Part shown: positions 23,055-31,415 of the stretch, piece after piece | How positions within the stretch are numbered: position 1 is the stretch's first letter | Layout of the letters: every line of letters begins with the position of its first letter | IMG/VR virus record: IMGVR_UViG_3300036768_001520 | Coordinates: 1 to 37,929 of that record | DNA from: a virus | DNA length: 37,929 nt | Reading direction: 5' to 3' (one strand) | Notes under the pieces: generated by a model | Told to the model about the DNA's origin: nothing | What the model saw: the letters and a program-made list of their open reading frames with translations, nothing else | Databases searched by the model: none | Translations under genes and position numbers: made by a program

Positions 23055-26000
23055 TCAGAAATAATATCCGTCGTCCGCATCGTCGATTGTTGAAATGTTA
23101 TAGACGGCGACTTTATTGATGGACGACGTATTTGATATTTTTTGTGATGCCTGCTTGGTGATACCGAACTTGCTCTTAACAGCATCGAAGAGCTTAATAA
23201 ACTTATCTGGCTCAAAGAACTTAATAAAATCTTGATCATTTCTATTTGCCAGTGGTACAATTAATTGTTTAACTAAGCTATCAACACCATTTTGATCAGT
23301 AAAATCATTTTCTGTCAATGATGAGAGATATTCAAGCAACGTTTTTGTATTGCTTATAATAGCAGTCGCTTGCTCTGCTGACAGACTATTGCCAGTAAGT
23401 TGCTCCAACATATCCTGAGACGCAGTCATATCATTGATATTGCCCTCCACGGCGCGCACTTTTTCAGCAAGCGTAGTAAGCGCGCTCTTAAACTGATCGA
23501 TATTTACAGTCGGCTTAGTCGGTGGCGCCTCAACCGTTGGCTGAGGAGCTTTGAACGACAGTGGCATTTCAGACAAATTAACACCAAGTGTCTTAGATGA
23601 AATTTCAATAAGACGCTTCATGTACTTGTCAGAAAATATTTGTGGTAATAATGAAAAATTTGAACGTACTTTTGATACCACTTCTCCAATTGATTGCTCA
23701 AAACGTGGTAACTTATCAATACTCTCAAATGATGATTCGTTCAACTTAGACAGAGTATCTGCTAAATTTGAAATATTTCCAATTATTTCACTCTTTTGAG
23801 ATGGCGCATTAACATCTAACCAGTCAATAAGCTGATCGTTAGATGCCATTTCAGCTAGATTTTTCGCAATTGACTTAATGCCATCAAATTGACTAGATGC
23901 TTCTGGCGTGGTTTCTTGAACCTCCTTAACATCTTCAGTGGTAACTTCTTCCAAGTCTTCTTGTGACACATCGATTGGCTCTTCAACAACAACGTTAGTA
24001 TCAGAAAGAGGGAGGTTTTCGAATTCGGATGCTCCTAACTCCTTCTTGTGACGCTGCACTGCCTCTTGCATATCGCTCTTCCACTTTTCCGCAGCTTGTT
24101 TGGCTGCAGCAGAGGCAGGATCCATTAAGGCTACCTTGTCTAACTCATTTAGTTTCTGAACAAAGTTGTTTTTTACAGCATCTATTTTTGGTTTCATTAA
24201 TACAAGGTCGGTTGCTTCTTTGAACATTGCAAGACTAACACTCTTATATTTATCAATATATTCTTGCAGCTTCTCACCGAGCTGAGGGAAGTTTTGCAGA
24301 TATTCGTCCTGCATTTCCAAAAATTCTACAAAATCTGGATATGACTCCTCTGCTTCGATAATAGGCTTTGCTTCAACATATAATCTGTAATAAGCAACGT
24401 ATGCTCCAAAAGTAGATATATTAAACATTTTCTTTTGGCTGTCAGTTAGTCTATCAAACTCTGCTTTAAACTGATCAAAATTCTTACCTGCCCCACCAAC
24501 AACCGCTTTGATTGTTGCAGGATAATCATCAAGATCGTATTTCAGAGATGCGTCCTGATAATCTTGCATCCAGTAATCTACACTGTCTATGGTATATTGT
24601 AATTTTTGTTTTAAATATTCCATATTAGAATAACCAGTTGGAATACTTGTGCGAATAAGTCCTTCTCCCTTTAGCTTCAGAGACGTTATGTCTGCTAAGC
24701 CCGAGACTTCTTCTTGAGCTTGAATTGCCTTAATTACAGGTGCTGTAACCTTGGCTTGCTCTGCAACAATTGAAACATAATTTTCAAAATACGAAGCTAT
24801 CTCATCTCTGTTACCGATAGCACTTTCTTTACGAATCGCTTCAATCAGCATCTTCATAAATACGGCAGAATTTGAATAAACCTTAGGATCTTTTCTTCCA
24901 AGATTTGAAACTATACCTTTTATTAGAGACTTGTCTACATCACTTATAATGGAAGTTTTAAGAGAATCTATGGCCTCCATTGCAGACTTTCTATCAGTAA
25001 TAAGTAGTGATACCGTATCAGTGTCTTCCAAAGAAATATCACCAGCCGTTGGCTCATCTTGCTCAACACTGCCAGCTTCCTCTGTGGCTGGCTTCATCTT
25101 ATCTACCACTGCTGTTGCAGCTAAATTTGCAAGCTCTTGCAGCCTACCAGTAAATGGGCGGTTAGTTTCCTCTTCCCTACTAAGATCAAATGGTATAATA
25201 TAATCTTTCCAAATAGATCTACCATCTTTATCTTTTATTCTTAACAGCTCTTCTTTTCTATTGTCAAAATATGATTTATAAACTACAAATATAGTATCGT
25301 AATTGTTTGCGAGTGCCGAAATTTGACCTACACGATTAAATGCACGTTGTAAGTGAACGCTGGCCGAGTCACCCACGCCTTCTATATAACGGTAATTTGC
25401 CTTAGAGCCAGCACTTTTAATACTCCACTCTGGATCAGCGAACGCCCCAACCTTCTGCATAAACTGCTTCATGTTTTTAGCAATATCTGGCCTATCATTG
25501 TTTTTGGCAGCATTTATCAACATCCTATTAAGCTGATCATTATTTCTATCATAAATTGCTTTTCCGTAGCTATCGGACAAACGCTTCTTCATGTAGCCTA
25601 GCAATGAAAGTGGGTCTGTACGGAAACGATTAATATCAGCAGCTCTTCTTGCCTTAGCATTTTCATTTGGTAGTTTGCTAATACGCTCTTCCATATAATA
25701 AATATCAGCAATCATACCGCCTGGAGTATATGGGTGCAACTGACCAATTGCTCTTGAATTAAATCTCAAGTCTTGCTTAAACTTGTCTATAAATGCTCTT
25801 GCATATTCTATGCTAGGAATATTAGAATTAAGATCGCGATATGTCAATGTACCAACTGTATTGGAACCATACATACCAGCAGCTTCATCTTCGGCGCCTT
25901 TTTCCGAATAGCCAAAACCCGTTTCCACACCGCGAATAACTACCTTAGGATAGCTATTTGCCAAGTGCAGGATAAGCTCTGGTTCAAAAGCCTCGATCAA

Positions 26001-28487
26001 CTCTACACCTATGTATACCAGGATAGATTCCACCGATATATCCGCATCGAGGGCATCTATCTTAGAATACAATGAGTCTAGGGTTTTGTGCTGATTTAGG
26101 AATTTTTGAACATTGGCCAGGTACTGTTGCCGCGCCTCATCTTTTTTAGGGTTAACTGGATTTTGATGATCAACCAAAGTGCCGCCACGTGGCATTTTTA
26201 AGCCTAATTTGTCTAATATATTTGATTTTAAAATATTGTCATAGTGAGTTCTTATCAGGTCCTTACGCACTTCCTGTGCCTCTTCGCCAGCGTCAAGAGA
26301 GCTGTAGCTATCTTTCCACGCATCATGCTTCTTGGCATGTTCGTCATAAAATTTGTAAAAATAATCACTTGTTAGACGCTCTACGGCATGTAAAGCAGAG
26401 CCCTGTAGACTATCACTTTCTGGTTTCTGACGCTTAATGAAAGCTTTGCTATACACATCATTAAAATCTTGTGCGGATCCACCCTCAGTACGAGCCACAA
26501 TGGCACTACCACCAATTTGTTTAATAATATTGATCAAATCAGTTTGCACTGTGCCACCGCCAAGCTTTGGTAATTGTGACCATATACTTGAAGTTATTTG
26601 TTCAAATACCTCTGGCGTGGTTGTTTTAGGCATCTTTGATGATAATTTTGAGTACAGATCTGACTTCAAAGTATTGAGACTAGAATTGTACATTGCCGTT
26701 ATCTTAGATACGGTGGTCTCATTAACATTCTTCAGGGACTCTTCTGGAACTGCACTAAATATTGCTAAAATTCTAGCAAATCCTTCTCTGTAAATTTCAC
26801 GAGCAAGAGCCTCGGCCTGAGCAATTGTAAGGCCCATGGCAGACACTATTGCAGCGCGTTGTGCTGGAGAAAACGATGGTATTGAATTAGCTCCAAATTC
26901 CAGAGCCTCCTTCACGTCTCTAATTGCCTCTGCATACATGTCAGTATGAAATGTTGGCTTGGTTGTAACAGACGGCAAATATACCTGCTTAATGAAAGCA
27001 GCGGATGGTATAAAGTTAAGCGCATTTTCACGTCCTCGTGGCAATGCGTCAGCAATGCTCTTTGAAAGCTCCATAACCTTATCTGGATCAAGATCGTATC
27101 CATGAATCCTGTTAAGATCTACCAAGATAATGCCGATCGCCTGGATATCATCCTTAAACTCTCTCATGAGCTTAAAAAGCTGGGCGCGCGATTTTTTATC
27201 ATCAGCCGTATCCATTAAGTTAGTTATACTATTCATCATGGTTTTTGATGTTGAATTGTACTTAATCAATTTTTGTTTTAGCAGACGAAGCTCTGATGAA
27301 TCTGGCAGGTTTGCAATTACATCTTGCATTAAAGCACTGAGCTCATCAAATGCTGGTTTTAGACCTTCATCATATCTTAGATCGGCATCAACGTCATCTT
27401 TGGCCAAAGATGAGAATAGTGTGCCATCCCATTTCTTTACAAATATTTTGCTTGAATTCAACCCAAATGTCTCATATATACTGGGTGGCAAAAATCCGCT
27501 CAAAGCATTTATGCTAGATGGATCTTGTTTTAATAAATTGCCAATTGGCGGATCATCCATTATAAAAACAGAACCAAGGCGAGAAGCCTTATATTCATCA
27601 TTATTTTTTACCAAATCTTTCCATGCCGTAGCAATATTCTCCAAATGTGCAATATGGCTGGATAAAATCAAGTATTGAACTTTATAGGTAGAAACTGCAG
27701 TTTCACGAGGCTGTTTCTTTTCCAATTCGCGCTGCAATGAGGTCAAAGTTTGTGCTCTAGAAATGCGCAAGGAACGGATCCAGTCAGAGAGTCTAGGGCC
27801 ACGTGCAGTATCGACTTTAAATTTTGCCTCTTTTTCAGATTCGCCCTCTGACTCTTCAAAATCAGAATCATTCTTTTTAGCAGCTGTGGCCACAATCTTG
27901 CCGTCAGACTTTTGGCTGACATTTAGACTCAATGGAATATCTTGATCATTTATTGTTTGCATCAAATTGAGCACCGCAACCGCAGGATTTTGCGCTACCA
28001 TGATTGTGTAAGAATGTAAGTAGGCGCGAGTCAGTACGTATTTAACTGCATCGGCCAACTTTCCATTGTTATTGATGATATCTTTGATTTCGGCGTCATC
28101 TGCATTTTGAATAGCAGCTGCCTTTATTTCGCTCAAATCGTCGGCATCCAAAAAACTCAGTCCCTTAACCAGTGAAGAAGAAACATCTCCGAATTTCCAA
28201 GAAGCAAAAGCGGTTTGACTTAAATCAAGATTGGTTTTATAAAATGCATCTAGGGCAACTGCGACTGCATGATTTAGTTTAGCCTGCTTTTCATCATCTT
28301 CGCTAGTAGTTTCTATATTGCCCTCTACTGCCAAAGAGGCCAAAAACTCTCCGATTGTTGGTAAATTGACTACCAAAGAGGGTTTAGACTCGGCGCTACC
28401 CTCTGCAAATTTTCTGAGCCAACCATAATTTTCTGTTAATTTGAAGAGTCTTTTGTGTAGACTATTAGCAAAAATGCTTTTAAACAT
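23055..28487 (-). CDS. Giant protein of unknown function, 1810 aa
   Basis: It starts at the ATG at 28487 with an AGGGG-type site and is the longest gene here. The N-terminus is amphipathic and basic (M-F-K-S-I-F-A-N-S-L-H-K-R-L-F-K). Most of the protein is predicted-looking helix with Ala/Lys/Asp/Glu-rich composition. Linkers are Glu/Ser-rich (~residues 205-225) and Glu/Pro/Thr-rich (~1500-1540). The C-terminus is acidic and aromatic (D-D-A-D-D-G-Y-Y-F). No nucleotide-binding, catalytic acid or Cys motif stands out; in particular I see no DxDGD RNA-polymerase or Walker motif. The size fits a tail, tape-measure or internal virion protein, but there is no long hydrophobic segment. Its place among replication genes argues against a simple tail gene. 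Confidence 0.8.
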   Translation of the reverse strand: MFKSIFANSLHKRLFKLTENYGWLRKFAEGSAESKPSLVVNLPTIGEFLASLAVEGNIETTSEDDEKQAKLNHAVAVALDAFYKTNLDLSQTAFASWKFGDVSSSLVKGLSFLDADDLSEIKAAAIQNADDAEIKDIINNNGKLADAVKYVLTRAYLHSYTIMVAQNPAVAVLNLMQTINDQDIPLSLNVSQKSDGKIVATAAKKNDSDFEESEGESEKEAKFKVDTARGPRLSDWIRSLRISRAQTLTSLQRELEKKQPRETAVSTYKVQYLILSSHIAHLENIATAWKDLVKNNDEYKASRLGSVFIMDDPPIGNLLKQDPSSINALSGFLPPSIYETFGLNSSKIFVKKWDGTLFSSLAKDDVDADLRYDEGLKPAFDELSALMQDVIANLPDSSELRLLKQKLIKYNSTSKTMMNSITNLMDTADDKKSRAQLFKLMREFKDDIQAIGIILVDLNRIHGYDLDPDKVMELSKSIADALPRGRENALNFIPSAAFIKQVYLPSVTTKPTFHTDMYAEAIRDVKEALEFGANSIPSFSPAQRAAIVSAMGLTIAQAEALAREIYREGFARILAIFSAVPEESLKNVNETTVSKITAMYNSSLNTLKSDLYSKLSSKMPKTTTPEVFEQITSSIWSQLPKLGGGTVQTDLINIIKQIGGSAIVARTEGGSAQDFNDVYSKAFIKRQKPESDSLQGSALHAVERLTSDYFYKFYDEHAKKHDAWKDSYSSLDAGEEAQEVRKDLIRTHYDNILKSNILDKLGLKMPRGGTLVDHQNPVNPKKDEARQQYLANVQKFLNQHKTLDSLYSKIDALDADISVESILVYIGVELIEAFEPELILHLANSYPKVVIRGVETGFGYSEKGAEDEAAGMYGSNTVGTLTYRDLNSNIPSIEYARAFIDKFKQDLRFNSRAIGQLHPYTPGGMIADIYYMEERISKLPNENAKARRAADINRFRTDPLSLLGYMKKRLSDSYGKAIYDRNNDQLNRMLINAAKNNDRPDIAKNMKQFMQKVGAFADPEWSIKSAGSKANYRYIEGVGDSASVHLQRAFNRVGQISALANNYDTIFVVYKSYFDNRKEELLRIKDKDGRSIWKDYIIPFDLSREEETNRPFTGRLQELANLAATAVVDKMKPATEEAGSVEQDEPTAGDISLEDTDTVSLLITDRKSAMEAIDSLKTSIISDVDKSLIKGIVSNLGRKDPKVYSNSAVFMKMLIEAIRKESAIGNRDEIASYFENYVSIVAEQAKVTAPVIKAIQAQEEVSGLADITSLKLKGEGLIRTSIPTGYSNMEYLKQKLQYTIDSVDYWMQDYQDASLKYDLDDYPATIKAVVGGAGKNFDQFKAEFDRLTDSQKKMFNISTFGAYVAYYRLYVEAKPIIEAEESYPDFVEFLEMQDEYLQNFPQLGEKLQEYIDKYKSVSLAMFKEATDLVLMKPKIDAVKNNFVQKLNELDKVALMDPASAAAKQAAEKWKSDMQEAVQRHKKELGASEFENLPLSDTNVVVEEPIDVSQEDLEEVTTEDVKEVQETTPEASSQFDGIKSIAKNLAEMASNDQLIDWLDVNAPSQKSEIIGNISNLADTLSKLNESSFESIDKLPRFEQSIGEVVSKVRSNFSLLPQIFSDKYMKRLIEISSKTLGVNLSEMPLSFKAPQPTVEAPPTKPTVNIDQFKSALTTLAEKVRAVEGNINDMTASQDMLEQLTGNSLSAEQATAIISNTKTLLEYLSSLTENDFTDQNGVDSLVKQLIVPLANRNDQDFIKFFEPDKFIKLFDAVKSKFGITKQASQKISNTSSINKVAVYNISTIDDADDGYYF

Positions 28488-28491
28488 GTCA

Positions 28492-29304
28492 TTACCCCTG
28501 CATCTTTTTGAATTTATCTATAATCTTGCCAACTCTAACGTAAGTAGCCTTTTCGGACAACCCAAGTGCTTTTGCCACATCCTTGTGTCCATTACCAGAT
28601 AAAAACATATCAATCATCTTTTGGTCCATTTCGTCTATCGAAGCATAAAGTTTAGCAAAATCTAGCCTGTTTTCAACTATTTTCTCAATATTAGTAGTTT
28701 CGTACCCTAAAACAGAGTAAATGCCATCACCTTCAGCAATGGAATCTAAAATATCTCGTTCTTGTGCACTTCTATTATTAGAAGGCAATTTTATTGCACT
28801 AAATGGAATTGGCAAAACTGGGGTGTTATATACCTTCCAATCCTTATTTCCAGTATGTTGGCACTTTGGACATGTATAGAGGCTGGCCTTCTCTGTTCTA
28901 ATAACATTTTTGCACTGCGGGCACCTTGCTTTTACTACTGTCACATCCGAGTGGACGGCCCGTCTGCGAGACTCGGAAAAGAACTTGCACATATTAATAA
29001 TACGATTTTTGATATGATTTTGTAAAAATGTTAACATATTTGAGTTCTTACCAAGCTCATATGAGGGAATAGCCTCTATAATTAGAGCGTATATCTCCTG
29101 CATCGTATCTTCGGTGGAAAATGATGAGAATTTTACTTTAAGTGCCTGATAGGTAACGAACTTTGATAATAATTTACAAATATCATTAACACCTGTATTT
29201 GTAATTGTATCTACATAAACCCAGTTATCTTTACCAACTGGCACATGTCCCCTGATCCACTTGCGTCCATTGTCAATGCCACGCTCTAAGGGTATTATTG
29301 TCAT
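28492..29304 (-). CDS. Sigma-70-like factor with zinc ribbon
   Basis: The frame is open from a GTG at 29313. The ATG at 29304 has GGGAG eight bases upstream and overlaps the preceding stop by one base, giving 270 residues. The N-terminal ~110 residues resemble sigma region 2 (E-D-T-M-Q-E-I-Y-A, then M-L-T-F-L-Q-N-H-I-K-N-R-I-I-N-M). The middle holds a four-cysteine zinc ribbon (C-P-Q-C and C-P-K-C). The end (K-D-V-A-K-A-L-G-L-S-E-K-A-T-Y-V-R-V-G-K-I) is a region-4-type helix-turn-helix. This is like phage gp55-class late sigma factors, which redirect host RNA polymerase to late promoters. The zinc ribbon between the two parts is unusual. Confidence 0.75.
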   Translation of the reverse strand: MTIIPLERGIDNGRKWIRGHVPVGKDNWVYVDTITNTGVNDICKLLSKFVTYQALKVKFSSFSTEDTMQEIYALIIEAIPSYELGKNSNMLTFLQNHIKNRIINMCKFFSESRRRAVHSDVTVVKARCPQCKNVIRTEKASLYTCPKCQHTGNKDWKVYNTPVLPIPFSAIKLPSNNRSAQERDILDSIAEGDGIYSVLGYETTNIEKIVENRLDFAKLYASIDEMDQKMIDMFLSGNGHKDVAKALGLSEKATYVRVGKIIDKFKKMQG

Positions 29305-30107
29305 CACACCCACTCCCTTCTAGCATTACTTATTTTTAACAGTCCATCTTTCGGCCTGAACTTATCTGGAACAGCCGTGCATACATTTGTAAAATCACAA
29401 TACGCACAAAGAGGAGATGGTGAAGCATCCCATGTTTGATCTGTTCTGATTTCCTCGGCAATCTTTTTAATCTTTTGCTCGACTCTTAAGGCATCCGTTT
29501 TACTAAAATTATAAGATATTAGCTTGCAATTTTCTGCTAGGCACAAATAGCTGGCTTTGAAACTATTCAGGTGGGGAAATTCTCTAAACATAGATAGGGC
29601 ATAAACCAACAGCTGCACTTCATCCAAATATTTTGATTTTCCAGTTTTATAGTCGACCAGATGGAATTGATCTGGACCAGTATTATCAACTCGATCAATA
29701 ACGCCAACCATAAGCACATCGCCATCGAGAGTAATTGAGAACTTCTTTTCGGTAGAGACTACGTTTGGTAAGCCATCTTCCTCTAATACTGCCAGGTACT
29801 GTTTTAACATATCTCTGGCTATACCAGCCTGTTCAACATTAAGCTGAAATTTTTTATGCTTTTCTTTACAAATCTCTGAAATTAAAGGCTTCCAGCCTGG
29901 AACATCTATGTTGGATATTTTTACCTTATCATGGAAAAGCTCCAACACCTCATGAACAAAGTTGCCGACTTTTAAATGCTCCCAATCATCTTTTCTAGGT
30001 AATTTTTCAATGTACTGATAGTAATATTTTCTTCTACATGATTCATATGTTTTCATAGCTGAGACTGAAAGCCTCAGCTTCTTTTTTGATTCTTCATCTT
30101 TTTTCAT
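29304..30107 (-). CDS. RecB/Cas4-type PD-(D/E)XK nuclease with Fe-S-type cysteines
   Basis: A 267-residue single-domain nuclease. It shows S-A-M-K-T-Y-E-S-C24, then V-G-N-F-V-H52-E-V-L-E, G-V-I-D138-R-V-D, the catalytic D152-Y-K154-T-G-K and Q165-L-x-x-Y. These are the five RecB-family motifs. C24 plus C234-x2-C237-x5-C243 give the four cysteines of the AddB/Cas4 iron-sulfur cluster. Cas4 and AddB-like proteins process DNA ends 5' to 3'; without CRISPR genes nearby, a recombination or genome-processing role is more likely. The start ATG is at 30107, and the gene ends overlapping the sigma-like gene. Confidence 0.9.
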   Translation of the reverse strand: MKKDEESKKKLRLSVSAMKTYESCRRKYYYQYIEKLPRKDDWEHLKVGNFVHEVLELFHDKVKISNIDVPGWKPLISEICKEKHKKFQLNVEQAGIARDMLKQYLAVLEEDGLPNVVSTEKKFSITLDGDVLMVGVIDRVDNTGPDQFHLVDYKTGKSKYLDEVQLLVYALSMFREFPHLNSFKASYLCLAENCKLISYNFSKTDALRVEQKIKKIAEEIRTDQTWDASPSPLCAYCDFTNVCTAVPDKFRPKDGLLKISNARREWV

Positions 30108-30126
30108 TAAATCCTCTGTTGTTTAT

Positions 30127-31023
30127 TTAGAAATTTTGGACACGTCCGTAATTGTTCCACTTAAATACCAGAGGAGTACTATTGGCTTGTATTGGAGAGA
30201 CAGTATTTAAGGTATTAGCAAGTGGCTGTATAGACTTAACCCACCTACTACTATTTGAATCAAAATAATAGAATGCCATTATTCCTTTTGACCTATCTAT
30301 ATGATAGCGAAGCATGCTACCACTCATATAATTAGTACCATTCACACTATAGAAATCGAGACCACGGAAATTTCTGCGTGGATCTCTAAGACTCATGTGT
30401 GGGCCATTTATTAGAGTAACATCTGCTGGATCTTGTGGTTTTGTGCCGTCAATTAATATAAACAATGCATCTGGATTAAATGTATCTTCATCATCAGAAC
30501 TAAATTCGTCAAAATTATCATCGAATCTAGTTCCTGTCTTTTCTGGTGGAACACTAGCGAAGTCTACTTCGCTGTCTCTGTCTGAGCCGTCGGCGTTGCG
30601 ATCTGAAACTATAAATGATAGATCTTCTGGAGGAACATCTAGGAATACTGAGGCTTCACCAGAAGAGTCGTACCAATAGGGAATATTGAGACCACCTGGA
30701 TACATATAGGTAATGCCATCAAAGGTGAGGAATTTGGCTGTGCGTAATTCAGACCAATCTGGTCCATAGCGATTAGACAACACTGTGGTAGGGACTAATC
30801 CATAACCATCAAAATAATAACCTACTGCACTAAGCACCACACTACTAACGTCTGTTGGCATTTGTACTGGACCACTATAAAGTGTGGAGAGTGGTGTTGG
30901 CAGAGAACCATCTAAAGTATAGTAAATCGTAGCTGCAACACCAGATATTATTTCTACAAATTCTGGTATGCCAGCAACTTTCTCGTGCCCTCTACCAACA
31001 AATGTTAACGTTACTACTGACAC
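30127..31023 (-). CDS. Probable virion protein with chitobiase-C-terminal-like domain
   Basis: A 298-residue protein. Residues ~15-90 (I-S-G-V-A-A-T-I-Y-Y-T-L-D-G-S-L-P-T, then S-T-L-Y-S-G-P-V) match the beta-sandwich found at the C-terminus of chitobiase (CHB_HEX_C type). In phages and bacteria this domain often appears as a carbohydrate-binding or structural module. The rest is beta-rich with acidic loops (F-D-E-F-S-S-D-D-E-D-T-F) and many Asn/Gly/Tyr residues, typical of tail or capsid decoration proteins. No signal peptide is present. It stands next to replication genes rather than a tail cluster, so the virion role is inferred from composition only. Confidence 0.75.
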   Translation of the reverse strand: MSVVTLTFVGRGHEKVAGIPEFVEIISGVAATIYYTLDGSLPTPLSTLYSGPVQMPTDVSSVVLSAVGYYFDGYGLVPTTVLSNRYGPDWSELRTAKFLTFDGITYMYPGGLNIPYWYDSSGEASVFLDVPPEDLSFIVSDRNADGSDRDSEVDFASVPPEKTGTRFDDNFDEFSSDDEDTFNPDALFILIDGTKPQDPADVTLINGPHMSLRDPRRNFRGLDFYSVNGTNYMSGSMLRYHIDRSKGIMAFYYFDSNSSRWVKSIQPLANTLNTVSPIQANSTPLVFKWNNYGRVQNF

Positions 31024-31025
31024 CT

Positions 31026-31391
31026 TTAGACCTCCTGAATAAAGTCCTTAATGTAGCCAATGCTACCTTTGCGTCGCTGGTACCAATAAATCTTGTGAGC
31101 CAATTTTCTATAAAATTTTGCTAGCGAATAGAGCATCTCTTTCTGTTCGCCGCTTGCCACATTTTTACCATCATTATTAAGATTGTAGCTCCACGCTAAC
31201 CAAATATTCGCAGAGGCTACATCAGGATTTTTTTCAAGTATTTTTAATGCCTTGTTGTATGCAGCGTCGAGTGCAGAGTTGAATCCTAATGCATCTATTA
31301 TTTCAAGTGTTCTGAGTTTTTCAGCCTCTTCAATCTTGTAATTAGTATTGTACAACATAGCCTCGCTCTCATAAGTGTTTGATAACCACAT
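31026..31391 (-). CDS. Hypothetical helical protein, 121 aa
   Basis: It starts at the ATG at 31391 and ends two bases before the chitobiase-domain gene, so the two are likely translated together. The ribosome site is weak; an internal ATG after 11 residues is an alternative. The sequence is helical with TPR-like wording (A-L-D-A-A-Y-N-K-A-L-K-I-L-E-K-N-P, then A-N-I-W-L-A-W-S-Y-N-L) and ends K-D-F-I-Q-E-V. A TPR-like or small structural fold is possible. No enzyme motif. Confidence 0.68.
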   Translation of the reverse strand: MWLSNTYESEAMLYNTNYKIEEAEKLRTLEIIDALGFNSALDAAYNKALKILEKNPDVASANIWLAWSYNLNNDGKNVASGEQKEMLYSLAKFYRKLAHKIYWYQRRKGSIGYIKDFIQEV

Positions 31392-31415
31392 ATAGCGAGG
31401 TTAATTGATAGATGA

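Noticed and set aside
23055-28487. Virion RNA polymerase
   Set aside because: The size and position invite it, but I see no DxDGD-type metal motif or other polymerase motif.
29304-30107. Cas4 of a phage CRISPR system
   Set aside because: Motifs are shared by Cas4, AddB and RecB-type nucleases. No repeat array or other cas gene is in the window, and the neighbours are replication genes.
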